A stretch of 64,000 nt of DNA from Allosphingosinicella indica. GTDB taxonomy: Bacteria; Pseudomonadota; Alphaproteobacteria; Sphingomonadales; Sphingomonadaceae. Both the position numbers and the translations under genes were made by a program. Shown here one piece after another: positions 44,644 through 53,175 of this stretch; within the stretch, counting starts at the first letter, position 1; the number at the start of each line of letters is the position of its first letter. The stretch is from the NCBI RefSeq assembly GCF_900177405.1, contig NZ_LT840185.1, forward strand, positions 1,417,501 through 1,481,500, in the 5' to 3' direction. The notes under the pieces are model-generated. The model made no database searches and was not told the DNA's origin. It saw nothing but the letters and a program-made list of their open reading frames with translations.

Positions 44644-44700
44644 AGCGCCTTCGTTTTTCCCGGCAATTTCGTCCGATCCCAGACAGGCAAAGTCACGGCC

Positions 44701-44826
44701 ATGAAGATCCGCAACTCTCTGAAGTCCCTCAAGTCGCGCCATCGCGACTGCCGCGTGATCCGTCGCCGGGGCCGCACCTACGTCATCAACAAGACGAATC
44801 GCCGCTTCAAGGCGCGCCAGGGCTGA
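44701..44826 (+). CDS. rpmJ: 50S ribosomal protein L36
   Basis: A 41-residue protein starting [20 protein letters not shown] and ending RRFKARQG. It is the longer, Cys-poor paralog type of L36 (one Cys, so the CxxC zinc site is missing), as in E. coli YkgO. L36 is a late-assembly component of the large subunit. The Cys-poor form is typical where zinc is limiting. It is too short for the usual ORF cutoffs and stands alone. Confidence 0.95.
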   Translation: MKIRNSLKSLKSRHRDCRVIRRRGRTYVINKTNRRFKARQG

Positions 44827-44881
44827 GGCCCGGCCGGCCGCCCGCGGGCGGCTGCGTCTGATTGCAGGCAGAATGAAGAAA

Positions 44882-44907
44882 GGGCCGGAGCGGCGACGCC
44901 CCGGCCC
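44882..44907. terminator. Bidirectional terminator between rpmJ and the EF-hand gene
   Basis: GGGCCGG (44882-44888) pairs with CCGGCCC (44901-44907). On the plus strand it is followed by TCTCG and on the minus strand by CTTTCTTCATT. It can serve the two converging transcripts. Confidence 0.7.
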
Positions 44908-44939
44908 TCTCGTCGTGTCCGGTTCGCAGGTCGGGCCGG

Positions 44940-45482
44940 TCAGCCCCTACGCTGCGCGCGGATCGATTCGCGGAACGCCTTGCGCTCCTCGCGGGTGACG
45001 ACGCCGTTGCGATCGGCATCCATGCGATCGAAATGCGCGAGGCGCGCCGCGGTCATCTCGGCAAGCGAGACGCGGCCGTCCCTGTCGGCATCGACGCGCT
45101 CCATCATCTTGCCGCCGCCGCGGTGCGCCATGCCCATGCCGCGGTGCTTGCCGCGCATGCCCTCGGCGCGCTCGCCCTTGGGCCCCTTGGCACGCGGCGC
45201 ATCGAATTCGGCGCGGCTGATCATGCCGTCCTTGTTCGCATCGAGCCGGGCGAACATCGCGTCGCGGCGCTTCTCGCGTCGCTCGCTGCGCGCGGCCTGG
45301 CGCTCTTCCTTGGTGACGAAGCCGTCCTTGTTGGCGTCGAGCCGGTCGAAATTGGCGCGGACGCGCGCTTCGACCGCGGTGCGGGTCATGTCTGCGCCGC
45401 GTTCGGGACGCGCCATCTCCTGCGCGACGACGGGAACGGCGACGAGCGCGGCCAGCGCGCCGGTGATAATCAGCTTCTTCAT
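44940..45482 (-). CDS. Exported EF-hand calcium-binding protein
   Basis: A 180-residue protein with signal peptide MKKLIITGALAALVAVPVVAQ. Four EF-hand loops follow: DANKDGFVTKEE, DANKDGMISRAE, DADRDGRVSLAE and DADRNGVVTREE, each with Asp, Asp/Asn and Glu ligands. A basic Lys/Gly-rich linker joins the pairs. It probably buffers or senses calcium in the periplasm. The start at 45482 is set by the signal peptide. It is transcribed alone. Confidence 0.9.
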   Translation of the reverse strand: MKKLIITGALAALVAVPVVAQEMARPERGADMTRTAVEARVRANFDRLDANKDGFVTKEERQAARSERREKRRDAMFARLDANKDGMISRAEFDAPRAKGPKGERAEGMRGKHRGMGMAHRGGGKMMERVDADRDGRVSLAEMTAARLAHFDRMDADRNGVVTREERKAFRESIRAQRRG

Positions 45483-45686
45483 GCGATACTCCTTACGCGG
45501 CGGGAGCGACGGTAAGCGCCGCTTGCCGCAGGGGAAATACGCTTCACCGCCTGTCTCCACCTTGAACGGGCTGGGTTAACGGGCCCGCTAACGCCGTCGC
45601 CCCGATGCCCAGCGGCGGGAAGAATCGATTAACCATCCCTTAGCACCTTTGCGTCACTGGTCGGAGGGCTAGGACGGGGAGTGGCA

Positions 45687-47222
45687 ATGGATCGCGATTA
45701 CCAGGCTGTCGATGTGGCGATCATCGGCGCGGGGCCGGCCGGTTTGACGGCGGCCTATCTGCTGACCAAGCGCGGCTATTCGGTTACCGTCATCGAGAAG
45801 GACCCGGTCTATGTCGGCGGCATCAGCCGCACGGTGGAGCATGACGGCTTCCGCTTCGACATCGGCGGCCACCGCTTCTTCTCGAAATCCAAGGAGGTGG
45901 TCGATCTCTGGAACGAGATCCTGCCCGACGACTTCATCGAGCGGCCGCGGATGAGCCGCATCTATTATGAAGGCAAATTCTATTCCTATCCGCTGCGCGC
46001 GTTCGAGGCGCTGTGGAACCTCGGCATCTGGCGCTCGACGCTCTGCATGGCGAGCTATGCCCGCTGGAAGCTGTTCCCGCACAAGGACCCGAAGAGCTTC
46101 GAGCAGTGGGTGGTGAACCAGTTCGGCCACAAGCTCTTTTCGATCTTCTTCAAGACCTACACCGAGAAGGTGTGGGGCATGCCGACCGACGAGATGTCGG
46201 CCGACTGGGCGGCGCAGCGGATCAAGGGGCTGAGCCTCGGCGGCGCGGTGCTCGACGGGCTCAAGCGCTCGCTCGGCCTCCACAAGCGCAAGAACGACGG
46301 GATGGCGGTGAAGACGCTGCTCGAGACGTTCCGCTATCCGCGCCAGGGCCCCGGCATGATGTGGGAGCGCGCGCGCGATTTCGTTACCGCATGCGGCAAC
46401 CGCGTGCTGATGGGCCATGCTTTGCACCAGCTATCCGAGGACCAGGCGAGCGGGCGGTGGCGCGTCACCGTCGACTGCCCGGACGGCAGCAAGTCGGCGA
46501 TCAGCGCGGCGCATGTCATTTCCTCCGCGCCGATGCGCGAGCTCGCCGGGCGCATCCATCCGCTGCCCGCCAGCCTGCCGCAGGCGATGGACCTCAAATA
46601 TCGCGACTTCCTGACCGTCGCGCTGATGATCCGATCGGACGATCTGTTCCCGGACAATTGGATCTACATCCACGATCCGCGCGTGCAGGTAGGCCGCGTG
46701 CAGAACTTCCGTTCCTGGTCGCCCGAGATGGTGCCCGATCCCGACCTCGCCTGCGTCGGCCTCGAATATTTCTGTTTCGAGGGCGACGGGCTGTGGTCCG
46801 CGGATGACGAAGAGCTGGTCGCGCTGGCAACGAAGGAACTGGCGACGCTCGGCCTCGCCGATCCCGCCACCGTCGTCGGCGGCAAGGTGGTGCGCCAGGA
46901 AAAGGCCTATCCGGTTTACGACGACGAATATCGCGACAATGTCGAGGCGATGCGCGCCGATCTGGAGGAGCGCTTCCCGACGCTGCACATGGTCGGCCGC
47001 AACGGCATGCATCGCTACAACAACCAGGACCATGCGATGATGACGGCGATGCTGACCGTCCGCAACATCGAGGCGGGCGCGCGGGTCTACGACATCTGGC
47101 AGGTCAACGAGGACGCCGAATATCATGAGGCGGGCCACGAGGGGCAGGACGATGCCGCCGGCCGCAACGCCGCGCTTTCGTCCGAACGCGCCGTCCCGGC
47201 ACGGCTGAAGGCGGCGGCGTGA
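45687..47222 (+). CDS. UDP-galactopyranose-mutase-like FAD oxidoreductase
   Basis: A 511-residue flavoprotein. The FAD-binding Rossmann motif [15 protein letters not shown] is at residues 12-26, and [10 protein letters not shown] (residues 57-66) is typical of UDP-galactopyranose mutases and related amine-oxidase-like proteins. It may isomerise or oxidise a nucleotide sugar or a polyprenyl glycolipid; the exact reaction cannot be read. An in-frame GTG lies 6 nt upstream. It is the first gene of a four-gene cluster, overlapping the GtrA gene by 1 to 4 nt. Confidence 0.82.
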   Translation: MDRDYQAVDVAIIGAGPAGLTAAYLLTKRGYSVTVIEKDPVYVGGISRTVEHDGFRFDIGGHRFFSKSKEVVDLWNEILPDDFIERPRMSRIYYEGKFYSYPLRAFEALWNLGIWRSTLCMASYARWKLFPHKDPKSFEQWVVNQFGHKLFSIFFKTYTEKVWGMPTDEMSADWAAQRIKGLSLGGAVLDGLKRSLGLHKRKNDGMAVKTLLETFRYPRQGPGMMWERARDFVTACGNRVLMGHALHQLSEDQASGRWRVTVDCPDGSKSAISAAHVISSAPMRELAGRIHPLPASLPQAMDLKYRDFLTVALMIRSDDLFPDNWIYIHDPRVQVGRVQNFRSWSPEMVPDPDLACVGLEYFCFEGDGLWSADDEELVALATKELATLGLADPATVVGGKVVRQEKAYPVYDDEYRDNVEAMRADLEERFPTLHMVGRNGMHRYNNQDHAMMTAMLTVRNIEAGARVYDIWQVNEDAEYHEAGHEGQDDAAGRNAALSSERAVPARLKAAA

Positions 47223-47611
47223 TGCTCGCGCTGCTGCGCGCCACTTATACCCGCTACATCGTCGCCAGCGCCGGCGCGCTGGGGCTCGATCTCGCGCTGT
47301 TCCTCGCCGCGATCCATTTGGGCGTCGAGCCGTTCCTCGCCGCGGCGATCGGCTATGGCGCGGGCATCGGCGCGCACTGGCTGCTCTCCAGCCGCGCGGT
47401 CTTCAGCGGACGCCTTGCGGAACGCGGCGGCGCGCGCCGCCAGCAGCAGGTGCTGTTCCTGGGCTCGGCGCTGATCGGCCTTGCGCTCACCACCGCGATC
47501 GTCGGCATCGGCGATGCGCTGCATCTCGATCCGCGGCTCGCCAAGCTCGTCGCGATCGGCGTCGCCTTCCAGACCACCTACCTGCTGCGCCGGCGGTTCG
47601 TCTTCGCATGA
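47222..47611 (+). CDS. GtrA-family membrane protein (first)
   Basis: A 129-residue protein with four membrane helices, matching the GtrA family: YIVASAGALGLDLALFLAA at the first helix and TYLLRRRFVFA at the end. GtrA proteins are thought to flip a bactoprenol-linked sugar across the inner membrane for glucosylation. Start GTG (47219) or ATG (47222). It overlaps the next gene by 4 nt (ATGA). Confidence 0.9.
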   Translation: MLALLRATYTRYIVASAGALGLDLALFLAAIHLGVEPFLAAAIGYGAGIGAHWLLSSRAVFSGRLAERGGARRQQQVLFLGSALIGLALTTAIVGIGDALHLDPRLAKLVAIGVAFQTTYLLRRRFVFA

Positions 47612-49413
47612 CCCCGGCGCCGGCCCCGCAGCCGGCGCGCGGCATCGCAGGCTGGCCCTACGGCCGGCTGATCCTGCTCGCCTGGGCGGTGGTCGCGGTC
47701 ATCCTGATCGCCGGCCGCTGGCAGAGCATCCTTACCGTTTCGATGATCGATCCGGACGATCACATGCGCCTGGTTCAGGTCCGCGACTGGCTGGCGGGGC
47801 AGGGCTGGTTCGACGTCAGCCAGCACCGCCTTTACCCGCCGCACGGCGGCGACATGCACTGGTCGCGCTTCGTCGACATGCCGATCGCGGGGGTGATCCT
47901 GCTGCTGCGCCCGCTGCTTGGCGGCGCGCAGGCGGAGATCGCGGCGCTGATCGCGGTGCCGCTCGGCATATTGCTGCTGGCGATGAACTTCGTCGCGCGC
48001 GCCGGGCGCCGGCTGCTCGGGCCGGAAGGCGGAATCCTCGCCGCGCTGCTCGTCGCGACCAGCCCCTATCTTCTCGCGCAATTCGCGCCGCTGCGGATCG
48101 ATCATCATAGCTGGCAGATCGCGATGGCGGGGCTCGCGCTGCTCGCGCTGCTCGACGACGATCCGCGCCGCTCGGGGATCGTCGCAGGCATTGCAGCGGC
48201 CTTCTGGACGCATATCTCGATCGAGGGCCTGCCTTATCTCGCGCTGATCGGCGCGCTGCTCGCGCTCCGTTATCTGCTCGACCGGCGTGAAGGCGCCCGG
48301 CTGGTCGCCTATCTGATCGCGGCGGCGGCGGCGTCGATCGCCTTCTTCGCCGCGACCAAGCTGCCTGCGGCCTGGGGCGCGGTGCGCTGCGATTCGATGT
48401 CGGCGCCCTATCTCCTTCCGCTCGCCATCGCCGCCGCAACCGTCGCGGCGGGCAGCCGGCTTCCCGCCATGGAGGGCGCGGTGCAGCGTCTGGCGCTGCT
48501 CGGTGTGGCGGGGGCTGTCGGCGCCGCCGCGCTCGCGCTGTCCGGCCCGGCCTGCCTCGGCGGGCCGTTCGAGGCGCTCGATCCGCTCGTCCATCGCTTC
48601 TGGTATCAGAATGTCCGCGAAGGGCTGCCGCTGTGGGATCAGCCCTCCTATCTCGCCGTCGGATCGCTCTGGCCCTCGCTGGTCGGCATGATCGGCGCGT
48701 GGATCGGCTGGCGCTCGGCCGAAACGCCCGAGGCGGCGCGGCGCTGGACGACCTTCGCGGTGATGTTCGGCGGCGCCTTCCTGCTCTCGGTTCTCGTTTA
48801 CCGCGGGCAGGGCGTCGCGCATCTGTACGCCACGATCGGGTCGGCGGCGCTGCTTACCGTGCTGCTCCGCCGCCTGGCAAACCTCCGCTTCGCCGCCGCG
48901 CGGGTGCCGCTGACGGTCCTCGCGATCGCGCTCCCGTCGCCCATTCCGGCAGGCAGCGCGATGGCGCGGATCGAACTCGACGATGCCGAGCGGACGATGC
49001 TCCAGCCGGCGTTCGACGGGAAGGAATGCCTGTCTGAAGCCGGACTGTCCCAGATCGCGGCACGGCCCGCCGCCACACTCTTCGCGCCGATCGACGTTGG
49101 CCCCTCGATGCTGATGTACACGCAGCACAGCGTGATCGCTGGCGGCTATCATCGCAACAATGATGCGATGCGCGAGGTGATCCGAAGCTTCACGGGGAGC
49201 GCGCGGGACGCCGAGGCGATCGTGCGCGCGAGCGGCGCGACCTATGTGGCTTATTGCCGCCGCCTGCCCGAAATCCAGCTCTACCTGGCCGCCAGCCCAA
49301 AAGGGTTCATGGCCGATCTGGAGGGTGGGCGCGCGCCTGCGTGGCTGCGGCCCGTGCCCGTGACCAACTCGCCCGATCTGCGCGTCTGGCAGGTGGCGCC
49401 GCCAATCTCCTGA
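47608..49413 (+). CDS. Multi-pass GT-C/STT3-like membrane protein (paralog 1)
   Basis: A 601-residue protein with about 10-12 membrane helices. After the first helix (about 20-38) comes a loop, DPDDHMRLVQVRDWLAGQGW (residues 48-67), then HWSRFVDMPIAG, resembling the DxD-containing first external loop of STT3/AglB/PglB oligosaccharyltransferases. A periplasmic C-terminal domain of about 150 residues holds FAPIDVGPSMLMYT, HSVIAGGYHRNNDAMREV and YVAYC. A paralog is at 53176-54954. It probably transfers a sugar from a lipid carrier to an acceptor. The reaction and acceptor are not established. Confidence 0.7.
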   Translation: MTPAPAPQPARGIAGWPYGRLILLAWAVVAVILIAGRWQSILTVSMIDPDDHMRLVQVRDWLAGQGWFDVSQHRLYPPHGGDMHWSRFVDMPIAGVILLLRPLLGGAQAEIAALIAVPLGILLLAMNFVARAGRRLLGPEGGILAALLVATSPYLLAQFAPLRIDHHSWQIAMAGLALLALLDDDPRRSGIVAGIAAAFWTHISIEGLPYLALIGALLALRYLLDRREGARLVAYLIAAAAASIAFFAATKLPAAWGAVRCDSMSAPYLLPLAIAAATVAAGSRLPAMEGAVQRLALLGVAGAVGAAALALSGPACLGGPFEALDPLVHRFWYQNVREGLPLWDQPSYLAVGSLWPSLVGMIGAWIGWRSAETPEAARRWTTFAVMFGGAFLLSVLVYRGQGVAHLYATIGSAALLTVLLRRLANLRFAAARVPLTVLAIALPSPIPAGSAMARIELDDAERTMLQPAFDGKECLSEAGLSQIAARPAATLFAPIDVGPSMLMYTQHSVIAGGYHRNNDAMREVIRSFTGSARDAEAIVRASGATYVAYCRRLPEIQLYLAASPKGFMADLEGGRAPAWLRPVPVTNSPDLRVWQVAPPIS

Positions 49414-49448
49414 TTGCGAAGGCGGCGCTTCCGGCCTAGGCGCGGCGC

Positions 49449-51047
49449 GTGGTTCTCAGGCTCAATTTCCGGAACCCGGTCCGGGGGCAATGGTGGCAGA
49501 GCCGCCTGTTCCTGGCGTTGGTCATCCTCGCCGCCGCGATCCCGCTGATCGCGCCTGCTGTCCCGCCGCTGGTCGATCTGCCCGGCCATATGGGTCGCTA
49601 TCGCGTGCAGCTCAACATGGGCGAATCGGCCGCGCTGGCGCGCTATTTCGGCTTCCAATGGGCGGTGATCGGCAATCTTGGCATCGATCTCCTGATCGAA
49701 CCGCTCGGCCGCCTGTTCGGGCTGGAGCCGGCGGTGAAGATGATCGTGCTGGCGATCCCGCCGCTCACCGTCGCGGGGCTGCTGTGGATCGCGCACGAGA
49801 TCCACGGCCGTATCCCGGCCACCGCCTTTTTCGCGCTGCCGCTGGCCTATGGCTATCCCTTCCAGTTCGGCTTCGCCAATTTCGCGCTGTCCGCGGCGTT
49901 CGCGCTGATCGCCTTCGCCTTGTGGATCCGGATGGGCCGCAAGGGGCGCGAGCGGCAGCGCGCGATCCTCTTCGTGCCGATCGGCGCGCTGATCTGGCTG
50001 ACCCACACCTTCGGCTGGGGGCTGCTAGGCCTGCTTGCCTTCGCCACCGAGACGGCGAGCGCGCGCGAGCGCGGGCACAATTATTTCGCGGCGCTGGTCC
50101 GCGGCGGGCTCGCCTGCTTGCCGCTCGCGCCGCCCGTGGCGCTGATGCTGCTGTGGCGGAGCGGCCAGGTCGCGGGCTCCACCGGGGACTGGTTCAACTG
50201 GTACGCCAAGGGCCGCTGGCTGGTCTATCTGCTGCGCGAGCGGTGGGAGGCGTGGGACGTCGCCAGCGCGCTGCTGGTGATGGCGCTGCCGCTGACCGCC
50301 ATCTTCTGGACGCGCATCCGCTTCAGCCACAAGCTGGGGCTGGCGACCTTGTTCCTGATGCTCGCCTTCATCGGCCTGCCGCGCATCCTGTTGGGCAGTG
50401 CCTATGCCGACATGCGGCTCGCGCCCTTCCTCTTCGCCGTCGCGATCATCGCGATCGCGCCGGTGGGCGAGTTCGCGAAGCGCTGGTCGGGCGCGATCGC
50501 GATCTTCGGCATCGCTTTCTTCGCTGCGCGGATCGCGGTCAGCACCGCCGCCTTCGCCGATGTCGACCGCGGCTGGCAGGCGCAGCTCGCCGCCGTCCCG
50601 CATATCGCCGAGGGCAGCCGCGTCCTCGCGCTCGCCGAGACGCCGTGCAACGAAGTGTGGGACCGGCCGCGCTTCGAGCATCTGACCAGCTTCGCCACCA
50701 TCCGCCGCGACGCCTTCGTCAACGATCAGTGGGTCATGCCCGGCGCGCAACTCCTCCGCGTTCGCTACCGCGATGGCGAGCCATTCGCCGACGACCCTTC
50801 GCAAATACTCCGCCCGCCCGAATGTCAGACGCGGCGTGAGGGGTCGATCGCGATGGCGATGCAGGTGCTGCCGCGCGGCGCGTTCGATCATTTCTGGCTG
50901 ATCGGAGTCGGCCCCGCCGACTGGCCCTCCGCGCCGTTCCTGCAGCCGGTCTGGCAGGGCGAGCGCGGCGTGCTCTACCGGGTGGTCGGCACCGCGACCA
51001 ACGCCAGCGACACGCCGAACGGGAGCGACGCGCGCCCGATCGCGTGA
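49449..51047 (+). CDS. Large multi-pass membrane protein of a glycan locus
   Basis: A 532-residue protein starting GTG, with about 10-11 membrane helices and a C-terminal extramembrane domain (residues about 370-532). The first external loop has LVDLPGHMGRYRVQLNMGES, with an LPGH pattern reminiscent of GT-C-fold sugar transferases, but no clear DxD. It lies 35 nt after the STT3-like gene. It overlaps the convergent methyltransferase by 73 nt. No closer family can be named. Confidence 0.65.
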   Translation: MVLRLNFRNPVRGQWWQSRLFLALVILAAAIPLIAPAVPPLVDLPGHMGRYRVQLNMGESAALARYFGFQWAVIGNLGIDLLIEPLGRLFGLEPAVKMIVLAIPPLTVAGLLWIAHEIHGRIPATAFFALPLAYGYPFQFGFANFALSAAFALIAFALWIRMGRKGRERQRAILFVPIGALIWLTHTFGWGLLGLLAFATETASARERGHNYFAALVRGGLACLPLAPPVALMLLWRSGQVAGSTGDWFNWYAKGRWLVYLLRERWEAWDVASALLVMALPLTAIFWTRIRFSHKLGLATLFLMLAFIGLPRILLGSAYADMRLAPFLFAVAIIAIAPVGEFAKRWSGAIAIFGIAFFAARIAVSTAAFADVDRGWQAQLAAVPHIAEGSRVLALAETPCNEVWDRPRFEHLTSFATIRRDAFVNDQWVMPGAQLLRVRYRDGEPFADDPSQILRPPECQTRREGSIAMAMQVLPRGAFDHFWLIGVGPADWPSAPFLQPVWQGERGVLYRVVGTATNASDTPNGSDARPIA

Positions 51048-51706
51048 CGCTCGGCGCCGAAAATCGTCTTCAGGAGGCCGTTGAGCGGCTTGGGCGGAAT
51101 CGCATCGTCGCCGCCCTCGCGCTTCGTCAGCTTGCCCGCCAGCCGCGCGGCGGCGATCAGCGGGAAGAGCAGGGTGTTGAAATGGCTGCGATAGGCGGTG
51201 CGATAGCCTGCCGCGCGGAACACCTTCTCCAGCCCGGCGGCGGTGTAGCGGCGTTGGTGGTGGTGCGCGACATCGTGCGCGCTCCACATCCAAGGCGACG
51301 CCGGCACCGAGACCATCAGCCGCCCGCCCGGCGCGAGCTTCGAGCGCAGCGCCTTCAGCGTGCCCTCGTCGTCCGGAATATGTTCGAGCACGTCGAGCAG
51401 GACGATAAGGTCGTAGGCGCCGTCCTCGAGCTTCACGCCGTCGGGGAGCATCCCGCCCATCACGTCGATGCCGCTGCGCCGGCTGGCGAGCGCGCGCGCG
51501 GGATCGTCGGGCTCGATCGCGTCGACCCGGCCGAAGCCTTTCAGCATCTCGAGGTTCGATCCGGTACCCGCGCCGACTTCGAGGATGCGCGGGCTCTGCG
51601 GCAGATCGAGGCGGCGGATAAGATCGGTGAGGATCTGGCGCCGCGCGGCGAACCACCAATGCTCGCCGTCGATCGCCGCCATCCGCTCATAGACTGCGCG
51701 TTCCAT
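50975..51706 (-). CDS. Class I SAM-dependent methyltransferase
   Basis: A 243-residue protein. The SAM-binding motif RILEVGAGTGSNLEML (near residue 44), then motif LIVLLDVLEHIPDDEGTLKAL and the Methyltransf_11-type pattern GGRLMVSVPASPWMW. The conserved HHHQRRYTAAGL suggests a methylase for a small molecule or a sugar/lipid, as found in glycan loci. Its start overlaps the GT2 stop by one base. Its 3' end overlaps the convergent 49449 gene by 73 nt. Confidence 0.87.
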   Translation of the reverse strand: MERAVYERMAAIDGEHWWFAARRQILTDLIRRLDLPQSPRILEVGAGTGSNLEMLKGFGRVDAIEPDDPARALASRRSGIDVMGGMLPDGVKLEDGAYDLIVLLDVLEHIPDDEGTLKALRSKLAPGGRLMVSVPASPWMWSAHDVAHHHQRRYTAAGLEKVFRAAGYRTAYRSHFNTLLFPLIAAARLAGKLTKREGGDDAIPPKPLNGLLKTIFGAERHAIGRASLPFGVSLALVAVPTTR

Positions 51707-52668
51707 CAGCCCTGCTCCTCGATGCCGATGGTGTGGCGGATGACGTAGATCGGCCGCTGCTTGGTCTCGATGAGGATGCGGCCGATATATTCGCCGAGCA
51801 CGCCCAGCGAGATGAGCTGCAGCCCGCCGAAGAACAGCACCGCGACCATCAGCGAGGGATAGCCGGGGACGTCGCTCCCCAGCACGACGACGCGGACGAT
51901 CATGTAGAGGGCGTAGACGAAGGAGAGGAGCGCGATGACGACGCCGATATAGCTCCAGACGCGCAGCGGCCAGGTGGAGGCGGAGGTGATTCCGTCGAGC
52001 GCAAGCGTCCACAGCTTCCAGTAATTGAACTTGGTCTTGCCGACGGTGCGCCTGGCGCGGTCATATTCCACCGCGGCCTGGCGGAAGCCGCCCCAGGCGA
52101 ACATGCCCTTCATGAAGCGGTTACGCTCGGGCATGCGGCGGATGAGATCGACGACGGCGCGGTCGAGCAGGCGGAAATCGCCGGCATGTTCGGGGATCTT
52201 GTCCGACGACATGTAATTGTGCGCGCGATAATAGAGATCGGCGGTCAGCCGCTTGGGGAGGCTGTCGGTGCGCCGGTTGCGGCGGACGCCGTAGACCACC
52301 TCATGCCCCTCGCGCCACTTGGCCATCATCTCGCCCAGCACTTCGGGCGGATCCTGCAGATCGACGTCCATCGGCACCACCGCCGCGCCGCGGGCATGAT
52401 CGAGCCCGGCGGAGAGCGCCGCCTCCTTGCCGAAATTGCGCGAGAGCGAGAGGCCGCGGACGCGCGGCTCGGCGCGGTGGGCGAGGTCGATGGCGGGCAG
52501 CGTGGTATCGGTGCTGCCGTCGTCGATGAACAGGATTTCCCAGTCGCGCGCGGGCAGCAGCCCGTCGAGGATCGGCGCGACACGCGCGACGAAGGGCGCG
52601 ATGCCGTCTTCCTCGTCCTTCACCGGAACGATGATCGAAAGTGTTGGAACGGCAGGGTCGGCGGCCAT
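51706..52668 (-). CDS. GtrB/DPM1-type polyprenyl-phosphate glycosyltransferase
   Basis: A 320-residue GT2 glycosyltransferase. The cytoplasmic domain has LSIIVPVKDEEDGI, LFIDDGSTDTT and the DVDLQDPPEV metal/donor site (near residue 105), followed by two C-terminal membrane helices (residues about 235-305). This is the GtrB/DPMS architecture, which transfers a sugar from a nucleotide donor to bactoprenyl phosphate on the inner face. The adjacent GtrA gene supplies the putative flippase. Confidence 0.92.
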   Translation of the reverse strand: MAADPAVPTLSIIVPVKDEEDGIAPFVARVAPILDGLLPARDWEILFIDDGSTDTTLPAIDLAHRAEPRVRGLSLSRNFGKEAALSAGLDHARGAAVVPMDVDLQDPPEVLGEMMAKWREGHEVVYGVRRNRRTDSLPKRLTADLYYRAHNYMSSDKIPEHAGDFRLLDRAVVDLIRRMPERNRFMKGMFAWGGFRQAAVEYDRARRTVGKTKFNYWKLWTLALDGITSASTWPLRVWSYIGVVIALLSFVYALYMIVRVVVLGSDVPGYPSLMVAVLFFGGLQLISLGVLGEYIGRILIETKQRPIYVIRHTIGIEEQG

Positions 52669-52700
52669 GACGCGCCTTGTGCCACAATCCTCCGCCGGGA

Positions 52701-53105
52701 TCATCCGAACACCCAGCGGCGGTTGAGCGCGAAGACGACGAGCGGGGTGACGCCCAGCACCAGCGGATAGGGCGCCCAGAGCGGCAGGCCGGCGCGCGCG
52801 ACGAGCAACCACACCCAAAATTGGTTGAGCGCGAAGCTGACAAGTGCGACGATCACGAACCGCCCGCCGGTGCGCGCCAGATTGCCGCGACGGCCGTGGC
52901 CGCGGAAGCTCCAGCGGCTGTGAACGACATAGCCGACCGCGACGGCGGCGACGAAGCCGATCGCCCAGGCGAGGTTCGGGTCCATGCCGCGCGCGGCGAG
53001 TACCCAATAGACGCCGATGTTGACGAAGCTGGCGAGCCCGCCGGTCAGCGCGTAGCGGACGAGCTGGCCGATCAGCGCCTCGTGCGATTTCAGTCGATCC
53101 AGCAT
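52701..53105 (-). CDS. GtrA-family membrane protein (second)
   Basis: A 134-residue GtrA-family protein with four membrane helices: LVRYALTGGLASFVNIGVYW opens it and FALNRRWVFG closes it. It lies 32 nt before the GtrB-like gene on the same strand, so GtrA-GtrB-methyltransferase form one operon. It probably flips the undecaprenyl-linked sugar made by the GtrB-like enzyme. It diverges from the second STT3-like gene across 70 nt. Confidence 0.9.
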   Translation of the reverse strand: MLDRLKSHEALIGQLVRYALTGGLASFVNIGVYWVLAARGMDPNLAWAIGFVAAVAVGYVVHSRWSFRGHGRRGNLARTGGRFVIVALVSFALNQFWVWLLVARAGLPLWAPYPLVLGVTPLVVFALNRRWVFG

Positions 53106-53175
53106 CTGTCCGGTCGCTTGCCCTTTGCGGCGCAGCGACTAATGCACCGCCAGGCGGTTGGGAAGGGACGATCGA

